Assembly (NCBI GenBank): GCA_013695775.1
Contig: JACCZV010000004.1
Location: forward strand, 1-19,607
Origin: Chitinophagales bacterium
Lineage (GTDB): Bacteria > Bacteroidota > Bacteroidia > Chitinophagales > UBA10324
DNA length: 19,607 bases
Reading direction: 5' to 3'
Positions 1-7,567 of the stretch are shown one piece after another (positions within the stretch are counted from its first letter, which is position 1; the number at the start of each line of letters is the position of its first letter). A model generated the notes under the pieces. It was given only the letters and a program-made list of their open reading frames with translations, did not search any database and was not told the origin of the DNA. Both the position numbers and the translations under genes were made by a program.

Positions 1-248
1 TTGGGCTTGATAAATATCTCAACATATTCCTTGTTCACAACTACAAGCTTCTGCACATCTTCGCCCTGAAGCATATTTTGATTGAATTCCTCAAAGCTTA
101 TCAGCTTCGAAGTTTTTGTAAAGGGGAAAAACTGCAATCCGATAAGTACGAGGGCGATGATTCCGTAGACCCAGTATATATTGAAGCGGGGTCCCTTAGG
201 AGGAACTATTTTAGGTAAGCGTTTTTTTTCCTGATTATTATTATCCAT
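1..248 (-). CDS. ftsH: ATP-dependent zinc metalloprotease FtsH, N-terminal fragment (cut by window edge)
   Basis: The 82 codons visible read from an ATG at 246-248 towards the left edge, so only the N-terminus is present. The start is Asn/Lys-rich (MDNNNQEKKRLPK). A Pro/Gly/Arg stretch follows, then one hydrophobic segment at about residues 24-43 (FNIYWVYGIIALVLIGLQFF). After it comes an extracytoplasmic part containing SFEEFNQNMLQGEDVQKL, which resembles the FtsH periplasmic domain. The AAA+ and zinc-protease domains would lie outside the window. In this family FtsH is a membrane-anchored hexamer that degrades misassembled membrane proteins. The call rests on the N-terminal pattern together with the neighbouring rsfS and birA, an order common in Bacteroidota. 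rsfS lies 110 bp upstream on the same strand, so co-transcription is plausible. I see no convincing TAnnTTTG box in the gap. Confidence 0.82.
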   Translation of the reverse strand, partial: MDNNNQEKKRLPKIVPPKGPRFNIYWVYGIIALVLIGLQFFPFTKTSKLISFEEFNQNMLQGEDVQKLVVVNKEYVEIFIKP

Positions 249-358
249 TCTACACAAAAAATTTATGAAATAAAGCTGATGTCCCTAAAGGACGATTCCT
301 TGCTGGTAATATTGTGGCAAGGCTAATGGATTTACCCAATGGATCAATAAACACAAAT

Positions 359-793
359 TTACTCATTATGTTCCTCAATCACAGCATCACTCCATAATTC
401 CTCCAATTGATAGAACCTTCGCAGGGGCTTGAGAAAAATGTGCACCACTATATCTACATAATCAAGCAAGATCCATTCAGCATGCTGCAGGCCTTCTACA
501 TGCCACGGATTTTCATCGGATATCTTTTTTGTTTTTTCTATCACATTCCCTGCAATGGCTCTCACCTGAGTGGTAGATTCGGCATCACAGATAATGAAAA
601 AGTCTGTAACGGCATCTGGGATGCTGCGAAGATCGATAGTGATGATGTTTTCGCCTTTTTTTTCCTGTATGCTTTGTATAATAACCGCTACATTAGATTG
701 CTTTAGCGTTGGAAGAGGAGGCTCAGGTTTCTTAATTTTCAGCGCTTTGATATAGGTGATATTTTTATTGGTAAAATTAGGAAAAATCAACAA
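359..793 (-). CDS. rsfS: Ribosomal silencing factor RsfS (RsfS/YbeB/Iojap family)
   Basis: The protein is 144 aa if it starts at the TTG at 791-793. The family core covers about residues 36-140: IQEKKGENIITIDLRSIPDA, then TDFFIICDAESTTQVRAIAG, the conserved ENPWHVEGL, EWILLDYVDIVVHIF, and the closing Tyr-Gln-Leu-Glu-Glu-Leu-Trp segment. Family members bind ribosomal protein uL14 on the 50S subunit and block joining with 30S when nutrients are low. The N-terminal 30 or so residues are not recognisably conserved. The reading frame contains no ATG at all, so the start is uncertain: TTG at 793 or an even rarer codon further in. With TTG the start lies only 5 bp from the divergent birA ATG. ftsH follows downstream on the same strand. 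The family call is secure; the start is not. Confidence 0.9.
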   Translation of the reverse strand: MLIFPNFTNKNITYIKALKIKKPEPPLPTLKQSNVAVIIQSIQEKKGENIITIDLRSIPDAVTDFFIICDAESTTQVRAIAGNVIEKTKKISDENPWHVEGLQHAEWILLDYVDIVVHIFLKPLRRFYQLEELWSDAVIEEHNE

Positions 794-798
794 TACAC

Positions 799-1554
799 AT
801 GCCAGCTACAACCTTTATCGGTAAGACCATCATTGAGCTTCCTTACGTGGATTCAACCAATAATTATGCTCATACTCTGTTGGGGAGCAAAGGCGTTTTT
901 GAAGGTACAGTGATCCGCACTGATCATCAAACGGCAGGCAAAGGTTATTCCGGCAACAAGTGGGAGAGCGAAAAAGAAAAAAATCTGCTGGTAAGCATCA
1001 TCTTAAAGCCCGGCTTTCTTCAAGTAAAACAGCAATTTTTTTTAACCCAGGCCATCTCTCTTGCAGTTGCCGATGCCGTAGCCGCAATCTCAATGCTTAA
1101 TGATGTGAAGATTAAATGGCCCAATGATGTCTTGCATCGCTATAAAAAAGTGGCCGGAATACTTATCGAGAATTCAGTGCAGGGTGAAATCATCCTGCAT
1201 TCTGTGGTGGGAATTGGATTAAATGTAAACCAGACAGATTTTCCCCGCACAATAAAGCCTTCTACCTCACTAAAAATGATGACGGGAAAAGATTTCGATT
1301 TGAGAAAAGTGCTGGATGTATTGTGCGAGAACATTGAATACCGCTATCTTCAATTAAGAAGTAATCAGGTACAGGAAATTCAGAAAGACTACATGAAAAA
1401 TTTATATCGTGTGGATGAGGAAGCAGTTTTTATTGCTGACAACAGCCGTTTTAATGCAAAGATTGCAGGGTTAACTGCAGAAGGCAAATTGGTACTTCAT
1501 GTTGGAGATCAGCATAAGGTATTTGGGTTTAAAGAGGTGGAGATGGTGCTGTAA
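799..1554 (+). CDS. birA: Biotin--[acetyl-CoA-carboxylase] ligase, monofunctional
   Basis: The 251-aa product belongs to the BPL/LplA catalytic family, which makes biotinyl-5'-AMP and transfers biotin to a lysine of carboxylase carrier domains. Visible motifs in order: STNNYA (19-24) near the N-terminus; the biotin/AMP loop in the degenerate form GKGYSG (47-52, versus GRGRRG) followed by NLLVSIILKPG; KWPNDV (106-111); KVAGILIE (117-124); GIGLNVN (138-144); and a short C-terminal SH3-like part (about 205-251). There is no N-terminal helix-turn-helix, so it is enzyme only and not the BirA repressor type. The ATG at 799 places the first strand where the family expects it. The gene is divergent from rsfS with a 5-bp gap and converges with the hydrolase gene, whose stop lies 14 bp away. 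No terminator is seen between the two. Confidence 0.92.
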   Translation: MPATTFIGKTIIELPYVDSTNNYAHTLLGSKGVFEGTVIRTDHQTAGKGYSGNKWESEKEKNLLVSIILKPGFLQVKQQFFLTQAISLAVADAVAAISMLNDVKIKWPNDVLHRYKKVAGILIENSVQGEIILHSVVGIGLNVNQTDFPRTIKPSTSLKMMTGKDFDLRKVLDVLCENIEYRYLQLRSNQVQEIQKDYMKNLYRVDEEAVFIADNSRFNAKIAGLTAEGKLVLHVGDQHKVFGFKEVEMVL

Positions 1555-1568
1555 ACTGCCGCTGCGTA

Positions 1569-2243
1569 TCATCTAATATGAACTTTATTTCGCTCGGCTG
1601 CATACTCCAGCACAAAAGGGTTTTCTTTTCGTTCAGCACCAATTGTAGTTGATGAGCCATGACCGTTGTAAACTGTAACATCGTCGGGCAACGGTAAAAT
1701 TTTATCGTTGATGCTTTGCATAAGTGTATCATAATCTCCTCCGGGAAGATCGGTGCGGCCAATACTGCCCTGGAATAGTACATCACCACCAATAATGAAT
1801 TTATCCGGAAAAGAATAAAAGGAAATGCTTCCCGGTGAATGGCCTGGAGTAAACAATACATCGAGTGAGGAATTGCCAAATCTTATAATATCCCCCTCAT
1901 TCAAAAAGTCATCCGGCTGCGGAGAAGGTGTTAGATGAATTCCATACATTTTGCCAATGGCAACAGCACCATTCAATCCAGCTACTTCTTTTTCGTGTGC
2001 AGCAAATCTGACTTGAAAAGTCTCCTTTACGAACCTGTTCCCAAAAATGTGATCAATATGACAATGTGTATTGAGTAACAGTATGGGTTTTAATGCCTTG
2101 CCTTCAATAAATTTTTTCAGATCCCCACTCTCATTCGCATAATAACACCCTGGATCGATAATCAGACATTCTTTAGTTTCATCCCATAGTATATAAGTAT
2201 TTTCTAAAAAATCATTGAATACCAGGCTCTGTACTTTAATCAT
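1569..2243 (-). CDS. Metallo-beta-lactamase-fold hydrolase, glyoxalase II-like
   Basis: This 224-aa protein has the full set of metal ligands of the MBL fold: the HxHxDH motif as THCHIDH (H60, H62, D64, H65), H135 in FTPGHSPGS, D154 in IGGDVLFQGSIGRTDLPGGD, and H195 in YNGHGSSTTIGAERKENPF. The SIGRTDLPGGD and GHGSSTTIGAERKENPF segments are typical of the short YcbL/GloB-like group, hydrolases of S-lactoylglutathione or other thioesters. The C-terminal substrate domain of classical glyoxalase II is absent, so the substrate cannot be told from sequence. It has no signal peptide, so it is probably cytoplasmic. The ATG at 2243 is preceded by a promoter-like sequence at 2276-2307. It is transcribed away from the large outer-membrane protein gene. 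Confidence 0.88.
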   Translation of the reverse strand: MIKVQSLVFNDFLENTYILWDETKECLIIDPGCYYANESGDLKKFIEGKALKPILLLNTHCHIDHIFGNRFVKETFQVRFAAHEKEVAGLNGAVAIGKMYGIHLTPSPQPDDFLNEGDIIRFGNSSLDVLFTPGHSPGSISFYSFPDKFIIGGDVLFQGSIGRTDLPGGDYDTLMQSINDKILPLPDDVTVYNGHGSSTTIGAERKENPFVLEYAAERNKVHIR

Positions 2244-2275
2244 AGAATTCAGGTTAAATGTTTAATTTGAACGTC

Positions 2276-2307
2276 CTAAATTATTCCTTTTGAGTTTTTC
2301 ACTTCAA
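2276..2307 (-). promoter_or_regulatory. Candidate Bacteroidota-type promoter of the MBL hydrolase gene
   Basis: On the minus strand a TTG (2305-2307) is followed after 21 bp by TAATTTAG (2276-2283). The latter matches the -7 consensus TAnnTTTG at all but one of the fixed positions. Transcription would begin a few bases downstream, leaving a leader of about 25-30 nt before the ATG at 2243. A similar TAATTTAG box stands in front of the metalloprotease gene at 15304-15311. This is a match by eye to a consensus, with no experimental support. Confidence 0.4.
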
Positions 2308-2353
2308 TTATAGAAAACATTAGGCGCTAAAGTGAAGTGAAATTTTGATCCGT

Positions 2354-2361
2354 TAGTTTTG
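2354..2361 (+). promoter_or_regulatory. Candidate -7 element (TAGTTTTG) of the large outer-membrane protein gene
   Basis: TAGTTTTG matches the Bacteroidota -7 consensus TAnnTTTG exactly and lies 42 bp before the ATG at 2404, giving a predicted leader of about 35-40 nt. No proper -33 TTG is present at the expected distance; only GTG is found near 2332. Confidence 0.42.
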
Positions 2362-2403
2362 TAGTATACGGCCACTACATAGTTTTTAAGAAAGAGTATA
2401 GTG

Positions 2404-5400
2404 ATGAAGAACCACAAAGTTATTTTATTGTTCCTGACGCTATTTTCCTGGAGCAGAGTTTTTGCTCAAACGCCTGATGAGGAATTCGGACAAAACAGGG
2501 TGCAATACAAAGACTTCTCATGGTCATTTTATCAAACTGACCGATTTGTTGTGTATTTCTATCCCGGCGGGCAGGATGTGGGCAAATTCACAATCCTGGA
2601 CGGGGAGAAGGAGCTTAGCAACATTGAAAACCAGATGGAGTATAAGCTTAATGATCGAATAGATATACTTGTCTACAATAATCTCTCTGATCTAAAACAA
2701 TCCAATATTGGTTACGGTGTTGACCTGAATAATACCGGCGGAACCACGAAGATCATTGGTGATAAGATGTTTGTTTATTTTGATGGCAACCATCAGCACT
2801 TGCGCGAACAGATCCGCGAGGGCGTAGCAAGTATATTTTTATTAAACATGATGTTTGGTGGCAGCATACAGGAGGTAGTTCAAAATGCGGTGTTGCTCAA
2901 GTTGCCATTATGGTTTAAAGAAGGACTTACTTCTTATATAGGTCAGTCTTGGAGCACCGAGCTGGATAATAAGTTGCGCGACGGAGTCCTAAGCGGGCGG
3001 TATAAAAAGATGAATAAGCTCACCGGCACTGACGCACGCTTCGCCGGACATGCCGTATGGCATTATATCTCAGAAAAATATGGGGAAGCAACCATCCCTA
3101 ATCTTCTTTATCTCACACGCATAAACCGTAGTATGGAGAGTGGCTTCAGCTTCGTGCTCGGAAAGCCGGTGAAAGATTTTCTGAATGAGTTCTATAGTTA
3201 TTATGATACTTTATACAGACTCGAGGCCAAGGGTAAGGATCTGCCGTCTTCCGGTGAGGTGATTAAAAAAAAGGAACGCCGTCACTTTGTTTATAATCAA
3301 CTGCGCGTTACGAGCGACGCTTCAAAAGTTGCGTTTGTTCGTAATGACCTCGGAAAGTATAAAGTATCTCTCAGGGAACTCGAAAAGAAAAGGGCAAAAA
3401 CCATCTTTAAAGGAGGATTCAAAAATATTCTTCAGCCTATTGATTACTCCCAGCCTCTACTCGCTTTCGACCCCACAGGTACACGACTGGCTATTATTTA
3501 TGAAAAGCGAAACAAGGTGGGGCTTATAATTTACGATATTGAAGAAAGGAAGAAAGAGAAGCGATATATCGCAAATTTTCAGAAGGTGCTCTCTATTTCC
3601 TTCAGTGATGCAAACACTCTGGTTTTATCCGCAATCAACAGGGGTCAATCAGATATTTTTACCCTAAACACCAGGTCTTCAAAATTCGAACAGATAACGA
3701 ATGATTTTTACGATGACCTCGATCCGCACTTTGTAAAACTGCCTACCCGGCAGGGTATCGTTTTTTCTTCCAACAGACCCGATGACACGCTGCGTACCCG
3801 GTTTATGGATACTACCCGGGCAATACAGAATTTCGATCTGTTTTTCTTCAACACAAAAAAGAAATCTAAAGAGCTGGTACGGGTAAACCATACACTATTA
3901 GCGAATGAAACAAAACCAGCACTCTTTAATACTGATTATTTTTCATACCTGAGTGACCGCAACGGAATCAATAATCGCTTCATAGCATATGTCGACAGTT
4001 ACTTCCATCATTATGATCATTATTATTTTTTCCATGACTCCACCGTTGTGAATCCTGAGTATAATATAGATTCTTTGATAGCTGCCGATACACTCACTGT
4101 TGATTCAACGCAGCAGGTGCCTATTTATAAAGACACTATAAAATCATTTCCACAAACCAATTATGCCAAAGGCATCCTGGAACAGGATGCTGCCTTGCGT
4201 GCCCGGAAGATGGCCCAGATAATAAAGAACAACGGCAGGTATGAATTCTCTCTTGTAAAGATTCCTGATAGTATTGACCGCTCGCAGTTGCCTCAGCTCA
4301 CTGATACCGAATATGCAAACCAATTGCAGAGCAGATACGAACCTAATGCAACGATACCAGTTTCATTTATTCCAAAAGAACAACCTCAAAAGTCAGTGAC
4401 GGATACAATAAAAGCGGATACCTCGCATTCAGACAACAATGATTATTATTTTCAAAGCGAATTTTCATTGAAACCCTATAAACAGGTTTCGGACAGCAGT
4501 ATAAACTCAAAGAGAAATCAACCTGTTTTCCGTTATTCTAAAATTCTCCCTTATAACGTAAAATTCTCCACCAATTATGTAGTAACTCAGCTTGACAACA
4601 GCCTCGTTATATCGCGCTATCAACCTTTTGCCGGCAACGGAGCAATTTTCGATAACCCGAATTTAAGTGCGCTGATGCGTCTGAGCATCACCGACCTGAT
4701 GGAAGATTATCGCGTTACCGGTGGATTCCGCTTTCCTACATCGTTTGATGGCACCGAATATTACATGATGTTTGAAGATCTAAAGCACCGGCTTGACAAG
4801 CGGTATACGGTTTATCGCAAGTCGAAGACCAAAGCATACGATGCCAATCCGCAATGGTATTTACCGGTGAATGCCAAACAGCGAACTTACATCGCTGATG
4901 CTACCTTTCGTTACCCAATAGATTACACGAAAAGTTTTAGGCTTGGAACATCATATCGCAATGAGCTCATTAACTATTTGGGCTCCGACAGCTTCAGCCT
5001 CGGATTAGATCAATACATGGAACATTGGGTAGCCTTACACGGCGAATTTGTTTTCGACAATACTTTGAAAGTGCAGACCAACATTTACGACGGTTTACGC
5101 TACAAGGTATATCTTGATGCACAGCGACGGATAGAGAAGGGCAATACCTACCTGTTCGCGGCAGGCGCTGATTTCAGATATTATAAGAAAATTTCACGTA
5201 ACATCATTTGGGCAACACGCGTTGATGGAGCAACTTCGTGGGGAGATCAGAGAGTGGTTTATTACCTCGGTGGCGTAGACAATTGGCTTAGGCTGAATTC
5301 AACATCACAATTCAATTCAGAAACTCCCGTTGCCGCGGATGCGGGTTACGCGTTTCAAACTCTTGCAGTGAATCTGCGCGGCTTTCAGCAAAATGTGCGC

Positions 5401-5766
5401 AATGGCAACTCCTATGCATTGGTTAATACAGAGCTCCGATTTCCGGTTTTTTCATACTTTGTAAACAGGCCTATAAGGTCTGAGCTGATCCGCAACTTTC
5501 AATTGATAGCGTTCGCTGATGCCGGCACCGCCTGGCAGGGTATTTCCCCTTATGACGAAGACAATCCTTTCAATACGCTCGATATCACGCAGGGCCCTGT
5601 TGCCGTACACGTAAATTATTTCCGAGAACCCATCGTAATTGGGTATGGAGCAGGAGTGAGAACTACCCTGCTTGGTTATTTTATTCGGGTAGATTATGGC
5701 CAGGGCCTTGACAGCGGCGCAAAACACAAACCAATCTGGTATTTCTCACTTGGCCTCGATTTCTAA
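2404..5766 (+). CDS. Large outer-membrane protein: degenerate peptidase-MA-like domain, TolB-like propeller, C-terminal beta-barrel
   Basis: The product is 1120 aa from the ATG at 2404; a GTG one codon upstream (2401) is possible but less likely. Residue numbers are approximate. 1-22: signal peptide ending VFAQ. 25-280: a region resembling M1/peptidase-MA proteins, containing HLREQIREGVASIF (132-145) where an active enzyme would have HExxH, and LPLWFKEGLTSYIG (167-180), which corresponds to the second zinc-ligand helix. Both histidines are replaced by arginine, so catalysis is unlikely. 290-560: WD40/TolB-type repeats (VTSDASKVAFVRND, YSQPLLAFDPTGTRLAIIYE, IVFSSNRPDD). 560-740: a polar linker rich in Ser, Thr, Asp and Gln. 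740-1120: a beta-barrel like the Omp85/surface-antigen group, with GYGAGVRTTLLGYFIRVDYG and a C-terminal aromatic (SLGLDF). Similar proteins in the phylum are often labelled TolB-like. The role is unknown; I infer a structural or assembly function at the outer membrane. Confidence 0.75.
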   Translation: MKNHKVILLFLTLFSWSRVFAQTPDEEFGQNRVQYKDFSWSFYQTDRFVVYFYPGGQDVGKFTILDGEKELSNIENQMEYKLNDRIDILVYNNLSDLKQSNIGYGVDLNNTGGTTKIIGDKMFVYFDGNHQHLREQIREGVASIFLLNMMFGGSIQEVVQNAVLLKLPLWFKEGLTSYIGQSWSTELDNKLRDGVLSGRYKKMNKLTGTDARFAGHAVWHYISEKYGEATIPNLLYLTRINRSMESGFSFVLGKPVKDFLNEFYSYYDTLYRLEAKGKDLPSSGEVIKKKERRHFVYNQLRVTSDASKVAFVRNDLGKYKVSLRELEKKRAKTIFKGGFKNILQPIDYSQPLLAFDPTGTRLAIIYEKRNKVGLIIYDIEERKKEKRYIANFQKVLSISFSDANTLVLSAINRGQSDIFTLNTRSSKFEQITNDFYDDLDPHFVKLPTRQGIVFSSNRPDDTLRTRFMDTTRAIQNFDLFFFNTKKKSKELVRVNHTLLANETKPALFNTDYFSYLSDRNGINNRFIAYVDSYFHHYDHYYFFHDSTVVNPEYNIDSLIAADTLTVDSTQQVPIYKDTIKSFPQTNYAKGILEQDAALRARKMAQIIKNNGRYEFSLVKIPDSIDRSQLPQLTDTEYANQLQSRYEPNATIPVSFIPKEQPQKSVTDTIKADTSHSDNNDYYFQSEFSLKPYKQVSDSSINSKRNQPVFRYSKILPYNVKFSTNYVVTQLDNSLVISRYQPFAGNGAIFDNPNLSALMRLSITDLMEDYRVTGGFRFPTSFDGTEYYMMFEDLKHRLDKRYTVYRKSKTKAYDANPQWYLPVNAKQRTYIADATFRYPIDYTKSFRLGTSYRNELINYLGSDSFSLGLDQYMEHWVALHGEFVFDNTLKVQTNIYDGLRYKVYLDAQRRIEKGNTYLFAAGADFRYYKKISRNIIWATRVDGATSWGDQRVVYYLGGVDNWLRLNSTSQFNSETPVAADAGYAFQTLAVNLRGFQQNVRNGNSYALVNTELRFPVFSYFVNRPIRSELIRNFQLIAFADAGTAWQGISPYDEDNPFNTLDITQGPVAVHVNYFREPIVIGYGAGVRTTLLGYFIRVDYGQGLDSGAKHKPIWYFSLGLDF

Positions 5767-5788
5767 GATAATTGAAATTGACAGCTTT

Positions 5789-5806
5789 GATTTCTTCTTG
5801 GAAATC
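5789..5806 (+). terminator. Weak candidate terminator hairpin after the outer-membrane protein gene
   Basis: A perfect 6-bp stem (GATTTC / GAAATC) with a TTCTTG loop lies 22 bp after the stop at 5766. It is followed by CCTTTAAT and not by a clean T run, so it may not terminate efficiently. Nothing else is recognised in the 192 bp before yicC. Confidence 0.25.
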
Positions 5807-5958
5807 CCTTTAATATATTAACAGCAGCGTTTTTATCTACTTAACTTCATATGTTAAGATTTACAATGCATTAATCCATTCGTGATGAAAAAGAGTGGCT
5901 GAAAATTTAAAATATCAGCGGAACAACATATCCCCTAACAAATGAGATATTTGAACTT

Positions 5959-6831
5959 ATGATTCAATCGATGACAGGATATGGAAGGGCAGAGCTTGCA
6001 AAGAATGGCAAGATGATAAAAGCGGAAATTCGCTCACTCAATAGTAAGTTTCTGGATCTTAATTTACGTTTGCCATTCTCATTGAAAGATAAGGAGATAG
6101 AAGTGCGCAACCTTCTTACTGTAAAGCTGCAACGGGGTAAAGTAGATGTATCCATCACCATTGAAAACGGTATTGCAGAAAGAGATATTTCTCTTAATAT
6201 GGATCTGGTGATTAAGTATTACCAGGAACTGAAGTCGCTCGCGCAGGACCTTGGTGCAGAAAATCATAATCTGCTTGCCATTGTAATGCAGATGCCGGAA
6301 GTAAGAGCCGCGAAAAAACCAGAGATATTAGATGAGGAGTGGATACCTATTCTTGAGGTGTTGCAGACAGCAATATCGGATTTATCAGGCTTCAGAGAAA
6401 AAGAGGGTGCCGGTCTTGAACAAATTTTTCGAGAAAACATAAATCTCATTCTTGGCCTTCTCAATGAATCTGAAACATTTGAGAATGAAAGGATGGAACT
6501 CATCAAATTGAAGTTACGAAATCAATTGCTTGACTTAGTCTCATCGGAAGAATATGACCGCAACCGCTTTGAGCAGGAACTAATCTATTACCTGGAGCGG
6601 ATGGATTTTACCGAAGAAAAAGTGCGTCTTAGAAGCCATTGCGACTATTTTTTAAAGGTGGCTTCAGAGTCAGATTCCAATGGAAGGAAACTGAGTTTCA
6701 TCTCACAGGAAATAGGACGTGAGATCAATACATTGGGTTCTAAGGCGAATCATGCGGGAATTCAAAAGCTTGTTGTACAGATGAAAGATGAACTTGAGAA
6801 AATAAAGGAACAGTTACTTAATGTATTGTAA
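5959..6831 (+). CDS. yicC: YicC/YloC-family endoribonuclease
   Basis: The 290-aa protein begins with the diagnostic MIQSMTGYGRAE and continues with EIRSLNSKFLDLNLRLP and RGKVDVSITIE (YicC-like N-terminal domain, about 1-155). It ends with the DUF1732 C-terminal domain, with SHCDYFLKV, GRKLSFISQEIGREINTLGSK and NHAGIQKLVVQMKDELEKI. Length and motif order match the family. Members are endoribonucleases implicated in RNA decay; in E. coli YicC promotes degradation of the small RNA RyhB. In many genomes yicC precedes gmk (guanylate kinase), but here the next gene is an unrelated membrane protein, so that link is absent. The gene is single, with 192 bp upstream and 99 bp downstream. I see no clear promoter box. 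Confidence 0.93.
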   Translation: MIQSMTGYGRAELAKNGKMIKAEIRSLNSKFLDLNLRLPFSLKDKEIEVRNLLTVKLQRGKVDVSITIENGIAERDISLNMDLVIKYYQELKSLAQDLGAENHNLLAIVMQMPEVRAAKKPEILDEEWIPILEVLQTAISDLSGFREKEGAGLEQIFRENINLILGLLNESETFENERMELIKLKLRNQLLDLVSSEEYDRNRFEQELIYYLERMDFTEEKVRLRSHCDYFLKVASESDSNGRKLSFISQEIGREINTLGSKANHAGIQKLVVQMKDELEKIKEQLLNVL

Positions 6832-6930
6832 CATTCACTTTAAATTTATGCCTTCGTGTTGTGTCTATTTCCAAATTAAATTTAATTTAATTAATAGGAT
6901 TTATCTTTAAATTCTGATTAAGAAATTTGC

Positions 6931-7461
6931 TTGAAGACCATTGCCTTAATATCCTCGCTGCTTCTCACCCTCTTCTATACAGCAGGGTATTTTCTCGTTT
7001 TTTCTATTAGCCGGCAGGATATTAAAAAGGAGATGAAGGAACAGATCTTTACGGCTACGCTGTCAGCTCAATATAAATTTTTTTCTTTTTCTTCGAATGA
7101 ATTTGAAAGCATGAAGGTGGAAGAGGACGAATTTATTTATGAAGGAAAAATGTACGATATCGTAAAAGCAGTAAGTCGCGGAGCTATTGTAACGGTTTCC
7201 TGCATATATGATAGAAAAGAAACCAATATCATCGCCATATTAGGCGATTTCCTTTCGCAAGGCACTCACTCAGAGCGAACACCGTACCCGGGCAACACAA
7301 TCACACTACTGAAATTTTTACAAACGGTTTTTATAGTCCCTTCCATGCATATAGCATTTTCTCCTCCTATAAATATGAACCCTTCTCGTTATCCCATCTA
7401 TATTTATAAATCGCCCTCTTTATATCTATTAGATTCTCCTCCTGAATCCAGATTCGTTTAA
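6931..7461 (+). CDS. Small single-pass membrane protein of unknown function, upstream of the TonB receptor
   Basis: The 176-aa frame opens with a TTG at 6931. An in-frame stop at 6919-6921 leaves only ATT or TTG as possible starts that keep the N-terminal hydrophobic helix (about residues 4-26, ending YFLVFSIS). A basic/acidic stretch follows (RQDIKKEMKEQ), then about 100 residues of mixed alpha/beta character with IYEGKMYDIVKA and CIYDRKETNI, and a C-terminal tail containing SPPINMNP and ending LDSPPESRFV. The topology is probably a short cytoplasmic N-terminus, one helix and a periplasmic body. I do not recognise a named family. The downstream TonB-dependent receptor is on the same strand after 106 bp, so the two may act together in uptake; this is inference from position. 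A partial -7 box (TATCTTTA, 6902-6909) lies upstream. Confidence 0.7.
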   Translation: MKTIALISSLLLTLFYTAGYFLVFSISRQDIKKEMKEQIFTATLSAQYKFFSFSSNEFESMKVEEDEFIYEGKMYDIVKAVSRGAIVTVSCIYDRKETNIIAILGDFLSQGTHSERTPYPGNTITLLKFLQTVFIVPSMHIAFSPPINMNPSRYPIYIYKSPSLYLLDSPPESRFV

Positions 7462-7567
7462 ATAATACAGAGCTATTTTTTTTAATGCTATCTCCATTAC
7501 AGGTGATAGAACTCTTCTTTGATTGTCTGCCTTGCAGATGATCTTTCCTTGATTTAATAATTTTTCG

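Noticed and set aside
270..290. GTCC/GGAC mini-hairpin between rsfS and ftsH
   Set aside because: Only four paired bases and no T run, so it is unlikely to terminate or regulate.
2401..2403. GTG as start of the large outer-membrane protein
   Set aside because: An ATG follows directly at 2404 and gives a standard signal peptide; the GTG adds only one residue.
6873..6888. 16-bp perfect palindrome AAATTAAATTTAATTT after yicC
   Set aside because: Low-complexity A/T sequence where palindromes arise easily; no T run or GC stem to suggest a terminator.
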